Positions 57,201 through 64,000 of a DNA stretch of 64,000 bases are shown here, piece after piece (position 1 is the stretch's first letter; each line of letters opens with the position of its first letter). The notes beneath the pieces were generated by a model that saw only the letters and a list, made by a program, of their open reading frames with translations, was not told where the DNA came from and searched no databases. The stretch spans positions 19,211,485 through 19,275,484 of the forward strand of contig NC_088296.1 of NCBI RefSeq assembly GCF_032854445.1, in the 5' to 3' direction. The DNA comes from Liolophura sinensis (taxonomy: Eukaryota; Mollusca; Polyplacophora; Chitonida; Chitonidae). A program made the position numbers and the translations under genes.

Positions 57201-60200
57201 GAAACATTTAAATATCGGTAATAATTTATAGAATTAGATAATTATTGATTTGTGCAGATATGTTTTTGATATGAGTATAACTTGTTATCTAATCAGTGGT
57301 CAGTTCATGTCATGAATGGACAAAACATTTGCAGCTGCCAGCAGTGTCGATGCCAAGGAGATTGTCCACAACGGCAAGATCTACAAAGTTCCAGATGAGG
57401 AGACTGATTTTGCAAACGCAGTGACCAGTTGTGAAAAAGATGGTGGGCGTTTGGCAAAAATCATACCAGAACCAGGAACAAGCGTACTGAACGCACCGAT
57501 GGCCAGATTTCTGAGCTCTCGTGTTGGTGAAAACTGTGTTTGGATTGGGATATCAGACCGGAAGACAGAAGATATATGGGTCTGGGTTGACGGTATGAAT
57601 CTTGCGTGTAATATTACCTTTCACATTTTCTCAGTATGAACTTGCCTAAACGATATGAATATTTTGTCAGCTATTGAGGCATTCGAGTTATACCCAGTGA
57701 GACATCCCTGCTGTACTGAATGCCTTTTATACGGTTCAATCCTACTTGCTCGGGTAGTCTTTTTGATCCCTCTTGGAGGAGTTGCGTGAAGGATATGGCT
57801 TGGCCACCATGTATAAATATCCGTGCACGTGTGTGTGCCCGGGTGTGTGCACGTGTGTGTACCCGGGTGTGTGCACTTGTGTGTGCCCGGGTGTGTGCTC
57901 GAGTGTGTGCACGGTTGTATGTTTGTTTGTGCGTGTTGCTGTCTGTACGGGCATGTGCGTGTTTCCATACATGATCAACGTTATAATGGAGACTACATTT
58001 TTGAGTGAAATGTTAGGAAATATTACCCCCTGCCCCCCCCACCGACATCTTCCAATTACCAAAGAAACATAGGCCAGCAAGAATACAACCTCTTGAATTT
58101 AAACGCACAAATGTAAACTATGTTACAAAATAAACTTTGCGATAATAAGGCACAACACTGTGTGATATATTATGCGAGAATGTTCTGATCGGCTCACCAC
58201 ACTAATTGTACACTTCCGTGCATTGATATCAACACACAACTGGATTCGAATAACTCTAAATCTATGCATCGAAACAAGACCATCGTATACCAGCAGTCAA
58301 CGAAAATGTACATTCCGGGTTAATAATCACAAGTCTAGTTCCATAACACGAAAAAACAATGAACTAAGAGAGAGTGTAAAGTACGAAATTAGGACGGGAT
58401 GAGGCAAAGACTTGCAGTCATCAATTTTCAAAGCTGTGAACAAAATGCGAGGAATATTGTAGGCGAGTGAAAGAAGTCAGTAATTTATTGTGTGTGCGAT
58501 GCCAGTATGTAAATTGTCCATAAGCAAAATGTATACCTCAGATGCAGTTTGAAAGCAGCTGCTCATATATCCAGCGTGGCGTTCTAATTCATCACGATAA
58601 ACTTCTCCTAACTATGTTCAAAAAAGCAGCTGCAATTGTTTAAGAGACGTCCAAATGTACAGCTGCAATTGTTTAACAAACGTCCAAATGCACAGCTGCA
58701 GTTGTTTAACAAACGTCCAAATGTACAGCTGCAATTGTTTTACAAACGTCCAAATGTACAGCTGCAATTGTTTCACAAACGTCCAAATGCACAGCTGCAG
58801 TTGTTTAACAAACGTCCAAATGCACAGCTGCAATTGTTTAACAAACGTCCAAATGCACAGCTGCAGTTGTTTAACAAACATCCAAATGTATACTCTCTTC
58901 TTGATACATCTATTCTCCCTGTTACCAAAGGTTTAAACGGGCTTCAGCAATCGCATTAAAAACAATACTTCGCATTAACGCTGAGGAATATGTTCATATA
59001 TTTTCAGGAACACTCATGTATTCTGTGCGCTGGTTTGTTAACACTCATACTCATAGGTTTTTAAAATTCATTATGGACTGTGGTCACCTGTGTCCGTATA
59101 CTGAAGAATGGGCCTGGACTCAAGGATACTGTGATAAAGATTTAAAGTTTTTATGTGAATATGGTAAGTTAATGATCGTGAATAGCATATCCAAAGGTCC
59201 GCTTTGTCCGCTCCCTAGAAATGTCAATCGTCATTAATAGCCTATCGAGAGGGTTTGTTCGCAACGCAAGTACTAAAATTGTTATTTAAAGAACCAGTTA
59301 ATAATCGTGAATAGCCTATCCAAAGGGTTTGTATGGTCCCCAGAAATATTTAAATCGTCATTAATAGTCTATGTAGAGAGTTTGTCCGCAATGCAAGTAC
59401 TGGTATCGTTATTTTAAAGACCCAGTCTCACTCTACTGTCGCAGCTAACTTCCCCACTGAAACCTAAGAAATTGATGGCAGCCACTCTTAATGTCATCCA
59501 TTGACTCTCGCAGGACTATTTATCCAGGGAAGCCACGTGGTGCCACGAAATCACAGACACTCTGTGGCAAACAGAGTCATGCACATCGATTCACACTGAC
59601 GAAATGTAGAAGACCATTGTGTGTTAAGTAGCAAAAACCTTATGTCACGTCACTGTTCCCATTGTGGTCAGAAAAGTCCATCATAAAATACAATATTCAA
59701 ATGCATTTGAATTGAAAACAACTTGTAGACAAACTATTGAACTATTTTCCTGGACAGTTTTTAATTGTATTTCATCTGACAATACTTCATTTTACAGCGG
59801 CCTCTGACTGAAGGATTCGCCAAGACGATTAAGCCAACATACAATAATTTCCCGCGATTTTTACTCACAGGTTGTCTTAATTAGTAGACGTTGATACCAT
59901 AAGTTTAGTTGTGGCTAAAAAATATACGAGAAAAGGTGTTGATACACCTATGTAATAACCCGATGTATGTAGTGTTTGAGCACCTCACATTTGGGAAACT
60001 GACAGTTAGAACACATATGCCACATCATATAACACAATCAGAATATAGCATTGTCAGAAAACAGTACAGTCAAATTATACGAGTCCTAATATAAGACAGT
60101 CCTGATATAACACATTTGAAATACATGTACAACACAGTTGAAACACAGCACAGTCGGAATATAGCAGGCAGAATATAGCAGTGAGAATATAATACAGTCG

Positions 60201-62860
60201 GGGATAAAACACAGAGAACAAATAACTCAATAAGAATATAGCACAATCAGGATATAACAGTCGGAATATAGTACAGGGTGAATGCATGTATAACATAGTC
60301 AGGGTATAGCACAATATATAACACAGTTAAAAAATAACAGACTTGGAGTATAGCACGTTTAGAATATAACAGAGTCTAAATATAACACAGTCGAAATTTT
60401 GCACCGTCAGGATATAACATAGTCAGGATATACCACAATAAAAATAACCTGCCAATCCACGGTCATTTTATAAGGTCTTACATGTAACATTTGGATAAAA
60501 CAAAATGTGGCTTGATCATTGCTGAAATGTTGTCAGGTATTGGTGACAAGGACTCAAAGACAATTGCCTCCAACAGCCCCATAAATATTAGATACACACG
60601 TGACAGACTGAAACTTTTGGACCGAATGAAATTTAGTACATTTGCCATTGTAGTATTTAGTCACTATAATATTTGTAAATATGGTACATTTGATAGCTAA
60701 AATATGTGAGATTGACAAATTTTAATGGGTTGGTTTGACTAAGCTTATCATGAGGAAATTTTGGATTTGTAAATGTATGAATACTATACAGGCTGATGTA
60801 CTGATTAGTGATGTTCGCCTTCCGTACGTGGGAAGGTCTGCCAGCAACCTGCGAATGGTCGTGGGTTTCCCCCAGGCTTTGCCCGGTTTCCACACATGCT
60901 AGCCCCCGTCGTATAAGTGAAATGTTCTTGAGTACGGAGGAAAATATCAATGAAATAAATAAATAAATATTCGGCTTAAATTTTTCAGCGACGCCCTAAA
61001 TAAGACAAGTGTTTCTTTTCATGATCTGTGTGGTCTGAATAGTCTGGCTGAACTTTTCAGTCATCGCTGATCAGAACCAGAAACGGTACCAGATGCTGAT
61101 GAATCGAAATATGAAAAAAAAAACAAAAAAAAAAAAAACAGAATTGGTATGACTGTTGTCAGGAGCTGTGGAATAAAGAAAAGAATAGCGACATTCAATT
61201 CCCTTATTTCCCTAGAAGGAAATAAATCAGAGGAATAATAGTCCCCAACAATTTTGCAATGCATTTGTAAATTTCGGGTTTTCAGGATACGTACTTTATG
61301 GACGATCCCTAACATTTATAGATAGCCATAAACAAACCTGTTTGAAAATGGTTTTAGATGACTGCTTCGATCAGTGGTAGTAATGAAGACGCATACCCAT
61401 TCAAATTCAAATTTAGTAGAACGTTGTGTGTCAACCATGATGCTTCTATATCACGAAAACAAATCTAAATAGTAGTATTTACCCACCCAGTGAGACACTT
61501 TTAAACCATTTGATTTTCAGACGCACCTGTATTGAAGCCAGTGTTGGAACCAAAAGTGAAGCCTGACCTGGAATCGGAGCAGAAGCCACATAAAGCCACA
61601 AGGACAGGTAAGATTAAAAATTTAGTAAGCGATATGATGTCACTGGCCATTTTTTTTTTCACCTGTAGTTCCCAACCGTAATAGAGGACACCATACGTAT
61701 ACACCTTGTTTATCAATCACTTCCGAATTAATTTTTATTTTTCGCATTGCCTCCTCTTAGCAAACTACAACTTAATACATGGTTGCAGCGTGAAAAGTTG
61801 CAGATAAAGTTCGAGTTCTATAGATATCAAACAATACATTTGTATATTGTACCAGCCGTCAACGAAAATAGCACATTTCGGATAATAGCTGCAAAGTCAA
61901 TTTTTGAAATAACGTTCAATTAACACAAATCCCCAAAGGATAATAAAAGTACAAAACAAATGAATCAAATGACTATTAACGATACAGAAACACCGGTTTA
62001 GGCACAATATTATATTTGCGTACAATAATTTTGCTATCAAGTTCTAGTAGAGAAGCCAAATATCACTATAACACTTGTCGCAACATAGGAACTAATTAAC
62101 TAATTTGTCCTTTCTTAAGCAAAGAAATGCAAAAAGCTCTACCCCCCAAAAATGTTACTAAAGAACTGGACGCTGAAATAACTGTACCGCATAAGGACAT
62201 GCCCAGTCGGGATTTCTCTACTCTCTATTCTACTGTTCCTCCTCAATGTTTACGTGATAGAATTTCACCAGCAGTTGTTTCGGGTGTTCTGTTAACCCTT
62301 GCAACAAATCCTTACTGAATTGAGCGTTACAATTTCTATGACGTTTCGCCGTTCATCAAGTTGCTTGAATTTTGTGATTTATTAAGCAATGGGCCGTTTT
62401 ACAATCCCTTTATTAAATAACTGTACACAGAACAGCTCCCCCCACCTCCCAACGCCCACCTCACTGAGGGCAATTTTCTAAGACATTTTCTAACATTTAG
62501 TACTCTGGACTTGATATTACTCTGAGCTTTTCATGCCTTTTATGTCGTTCAAGCACACCACGCTTCTTTTGTAATTCCTGAAAACCAATAAGAACAAGCA
62601 TAGGCTTCACCTACGTTTTTTTCCTTTTTTTTACAGTTGTCATGCGTGAGCCAGATGCTAATCTGATTATTGGAGATCCGCTATTTAGGCTAAGAATTCC
62701 CCAGCCCACCATGTGTTCACGTGTTTGCATGAAGAATGAAATGTGTACCATATTTAATTTCAATGTGGATACCTTTGAGTGTAAAGGATATAGGCGAAGT
62801 TCTATGATCACTTACAAAAAGAATCCAAAATGGACAGTATGGGTCCTTAAAAGGTTGTAA
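53988..62860 (+). CDS. CTLD-CTLD-linker-PAN gene, right paralogue
   Basis: Read as join of 53988-54245, 55386-55528 (then N gap), 57335-57592, 59008-59163, 61521-61607 and 62637-62860. All introns are phase 1, so each domain module can be skipped or duplicated without a frame change. The product is two C-type lectin-like domains, a spacer and a C-terminal PAN/apple-like module, about 380 residues without the missing start. No signal-peptide exon was found between 49000 and 53987, where the sequence is transposons and unassigned DNA. The gene is the inverted twin of complement(1..8313). A candidate poly(A) signal follows at 62994. A recognition or adhesion role is inferred from the domain mix. 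Confidence 0.82.
54570..54612. repeat. G-rich low-complexity run
   Basis: GTGGTGGTGGGGTGGTGGTG followed by about 14 G. The short frame through it gives polyglycine and is not a gene. Confidence 0.85.
55386..55528 (+). CDS. CTLD-1 exon b, right gene (runs into N gap)
   Basis: Starts after ATTGTAG and encodes PVRHVSWKVPPPEIYFYTQY, CGRLCQSDNTW and EQVRCDTSLK. It is then cut by 200 N at 55529. The left copy predicts only about 16 more bases to the donor (VCEYG). Confidence 0.86.
55529..55728. other. Assembly gap (200 N)
   Basis: Exactly 200 N, probably a placeholder length. It falls on the 3' end of CTLD-1 exon b and the start of the following intron of the right gene. Confidence 0.99.
55826..55990 (+). 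repeat. Short interspersed repeat (M1), member
   Basis: AACCAGAGCAGCGACAATAG, AGCTGGCAACTGGTCACACG, TGACCGGTGAAAC, GGGTTTTATTCTAACTGT and CACCTAGCACCATGAC. Relatives, whole or partial and in both orientations, lie at 5525-5650, 7936-8030, 14815-14880, 19205-19330, 31858-31930, 33225-33310, 34145-34220, 48215-48330, 54290-54480 and 63010-63190. The core GGTCACACGTGACC is close to a perfect palindrome. I cannot place it in a named family. Confidence 0.75.
56140..56720 (+). mobile_element. Naiad 3'-end fragment, right-arm intron
   Basis: CCGCCTAACTCGGGACTAGG, TGCATGATTCCGCCCTAG and the CATCATTGAACAC phrase match the 3' part of Naiad subfamily B (compare 37680-37900). No coding sequence remains. 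Confidence 0.6.
56752..56960 (-). repeat. SINE1, strongly divergent
   Basis: A TATTTATTTATCTAATTATT tail, then TTGACGTTTTACGCC, TGGGAGGAAGTCGG and the GCAATGGTGAGAGGCTTCTG head region, all in reverse orientation. Confidence 0.75.
57335..57592 (+). CDS. CTLD-2 exon a, right gene
   Basis: TTTGCAG acceptor and GACG|GTATGAAT donor. Encodes KIYKVPDEETDFANAVTSC, GGRLAKIIPEPG, ENCVWIGISDRKTED and WVWVDG. Differences from the left copy cluster at the N-terminus (SVDAKEIVH against SADSNEYVD) and just before WVWVDG (KTEDI against EKENL). Confidence 0.88.
57820..57935. repeat. GT-rich minisatellite
   Basis: Units near 18-20 bp, of the form GTGTGTGCCCGGGTGTGTGC, repeated about five times. The left arm at 4600-4680 has the complementary ACACACGCACAAA-type array with a different unit structure. 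Confidence 0.85.
58150..58620 (-). mobile_element. Naiad 3'-end fragment in CTLD-2 intron, right arm
   Basis: Matches 25960-26240: GTAAAGTACGAAATTAGGAC against GTACAAAAATAGGACGG, GTAGGCGAGTGAAAGAAGTC against TAGGCGACTGAGAGAAATC, and CATATATCCAGCGTGGC. The mirror is at 4040-4460. Confidence 0.6.
58627..58890 (+). repeat. 33-bp minisatellite, 8 units
   Basis: Eight head-to-tail units of 33 bp beginning CAGCTGCAATTGTTTAACAA, differing at a few positions (GCAATTG/GCAGTTG, AATGTA/AATGCA). Because 33 is a multiple of three, all frames stay open and look like 11-residue repeat proteins, but the array is intronic. The left arm holds only about one unit (near 3880-3915). Confidence 0.96.
59008..59163 (+). 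CDS. CTLD-2 exon b, right gene
   Basis: TTTTCAG acceptor and ATATG|GTAAGT donor. Encodes LMYSVRWFVNTHTHRFLK, MDCGHLCPYTEEWAWTQGYC and LKFLCEYG. The last three Cys are conserved although a third of the residues differ from the left copy. Confidence 0.87.
60010..60450. repeat. Degenerate 17-19 bp tandem repeat (right arm)
   Basis: Imperfect units such as AATATAGCACAGTCGG and GATATAACACAGT. Mirror of 2380-2880. From 59164 to 60010 I see only duplicated intron sequence. Confidence 0.85.
60815..60969 (+). repeat. SINE1, 5'-truncated, right arm only
   Basis: Starts at CTTCCGTACGTGGGAAGG and ends AATAAATAAATA, flanked by GATGTTCG and ATATTCGG. The left arm (near 2015) reads straight through this site (GTCATGTTCGGCC in reverse). 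Confidence 0.9.
61521..61607 (+). CDS. Linker exon, right gene
   Basis: 87 bp, acceptor TTTTCAG, donor GACAG|GTAAGA. Encodes APVLKPVLEPKVKPDLESEQ and KPHKATRT, Pro/Lys/Glu-rich with no fold predicted by eye. Confidence 0.75.
62115..62400 (+). mobile_element. Naiad RT motif A fragment, right-arm intron
   Basis: The frame 62127-62318 contains HKDMPSRDFSTLYSTVPP, related to the motif A region of the complete Naiad. Twin of 280-570. Confidence 0.65.
62637..62860 (+). CDS. PAN/apple-like terminal exon, right gene
   Basis: Begins after TTTTTTACAG and ends at TAA 62858-62860. Contains MREPDANLIIGDPLFRLRIP, MCSRVCMKNEMCTIFNFN and FECKGYRRSS. The pattern C-x3-C-x5-C-x2-FN then C is that of PAN/apple modules, which bind proteins or glycans in many secreted invertebrate proteins. 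The module is shorter than a full apple domain, so the name is a best fit. Confidence 0.72.
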
Positions 62861-62993
62861 CACGTTTCTCCAAACACGTGTTCAGAATCTAATTTTTGAT
62901 GTTTTAGACAGACTGTCTTATTTATATACAGATTTCTATGCCTCAGTAAAATATATACATGTACTTTGATATTTTCAAAAGCATGCACCATAT

Positions 62994-62999
62994 AATAAA
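62994..62999 (+). terminator. Candidate polyadenylation signal, right gene
   Basis: AATAAA, 134 bases after the stop codon, in an AT-rich stretch. A member of the M1 repeat starts just beyond it. Confidence 0.55.
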
Positions 63000-63189
63000 G
63001 ACGCACAGCACAGAGAGTAAAACCAGAGCAACGACGACAACGTGATAGATATACAGCATAGAGAGTAAAACCAGAGCAGCCTCTTGTCACTCGGCTTCTT
63101 GTCAGTTTACCAGTTAGGGTTTTATTCTAACTGTTCACGTAAATATATGAGTAGTAGTATTACACGCCCCCTAGCACCATGACTTGTGC

Positions 63190-63803
63190 AGAATGGTAAA
63201 AAAATATGCAGTGATGTTAACTGCAATATATTAGACATCGTTGATCTTGAGTAATCTAAAGGTTAAGTTGTCATTATACTTAATATGCATCGCATTAAAA
63301 CAATGGCCTATAGGATTCAGAAACTATTACAGGACTATGTTTTGGTTCTGATGATTCTAGGCGTTGGTTTCAAGCTTGCACAAGCTTAGTCTTTGACCAA
63401 ACCCTTAGGTTATGTTCTTATCGGGATTTTAGGATAACAAATCTTCCACAAAATACACAATTTGACAATGAATAACAGATTTAGTAAACAGAAAGATTCT
63501 GGGAAGAAAAAGTAGACTAGATCAAGGAAAATTAAATTTAATACCAACGCCCAGTTCAAAGCGCCCCTCAGCCATATTCTGTCTAGTGTATAACGCCCAC
63601 AGGTAGATATATTTTAGGTTTTATGTAGTCGTCTAATTGCTCGTAGCGCTGACTAAGCTGTTTTTAAATTATTGCAGTTCACCGATTTGTAGAATACAAT
63701 ACTTCTGTCCATCGATTTGAATTGATTGCAAACGGCCAGACGAAATAATTGGAAATGAACATGGGTAGCCGCGTATGTCAGGGTTCTTCCAGACAATCCG
63801 ACC
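63190..63803. other. Unassigned stretch
   Basis: No open frame, known repeat or splice-bounded exon recognised in these 600 bases. Confidence 0.6.
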
Positions 63804-64000
63804 GGCCCGGATAGCACAATTGGTAGACCGTCCGCTTCGGGAACGGTAGATCCAGGATCAATCCTTGATCAAGTCACACCTAAGACTTTAAAAGAGAAAC
63901 TTGTAACTTCTTGCTTGGCGTTCAGCATGAAGGGGATAGTGCAACGACTGGTTGACCCGTATCAGTATAATGGCTTGCGCGGGGCGGCTTACTTGTCTTC
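63804..64000 (+). repeat. SINE2, cut by window end
   Basis: Best preserved tRNA-like head of the family: GGCCCGGATAGCACAATTGG, CCGTCCGCTTCGGGAACGG (anticodon-arm position, CGG) and GGATCAATCC. Then AAGACTTTAAAAGAGAAAC and TTGGCGTTCAGCATGAAGGG. Confidence 0.9.

Noticed and set aside
58618-58959. Open frames of an 11-residue repeat protein on both strands
   Set aside because: They come from the 33-bp minisatellite, whose period is a multiple of three. The array lies in an intron between two well-bounded CTLD exons.
60985-61080. Possible extra exon (acceptor TTTTTCAG, open DALNKTSV...LHDLCGL-type frame, also at about 1900-2012)
   Set aside because: Both arms keep an open frame with a 15-bp difference, but in the phase 1 used by every other junction of the gene both copies meet a stop within a few codons.

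Overview
The window is non-coding-rich, intron-rich animal DNA from a marine invertebrate, most likely a lophotrochozoan (mollusc or brachiopod). The grounds are spliced C-type lectin exons, two tRNA-derived SINE families of a type common in lophotrochozoan genomes, and many Penelope-like elements of the Naiad type (GIY-YIG endonuclease in front of the reverse transcriptase). I see no bacterial gene, rRNA gene or functional tRNA gene. A 200-base N gap lies at 55529-55728.

The main architecture is one locus present in three related copies. Copy 1 (1 to about 15000) and copy 3 (about 33640 to 62860) face each other as an imperfect palindrome. Copy 2 (about 18840 to 30200) repeats part of the locus in the orientation of copy 1, so it is inverted relative to copy 3. 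Copies 2 and 3 share several nested transposon insertions at identical sites. Copy 1 keeps the empty sites, so copies 2 and 3 separated more recently. The left arm is cut by the window edge inside an exon, so the palindrome is larger than the window.

The only host genes I can support are a pair of inverted paralogues in the outer arms: complement(1..8313), 3'-truncated by the window, and 53988..62860. Each has two C-type lectin-like domains (CTLDs), every CTLD being split over two exons, then a Pro/Lys-rich linker exon and a terminal PAN/apple-like exon. Every visible intron is phase 1. The first exon (signal peptide) was not found in either copy. The second CTLD differs between paralogues mainly at amino-acid-changing positions.

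The rest is transposon-derived or repetitive: a degraded L1-like LINE (15280-17130) carrying a 247-bp triplication; one decayed Ty3/Gypsy element present in both copy 2 and copy 3, inserted inside a SINE; at least ten Naiad copies or fragments, one nearly complete (43977-46957); complete and truncated SINEs; a 1.4-kb terminal-inverted-repeat element; a small MITE; minisatellites and microsatellites. Coordinates of repeat boundaries are by eye and may be off by about 10-30 bases unless an exact junction is described.
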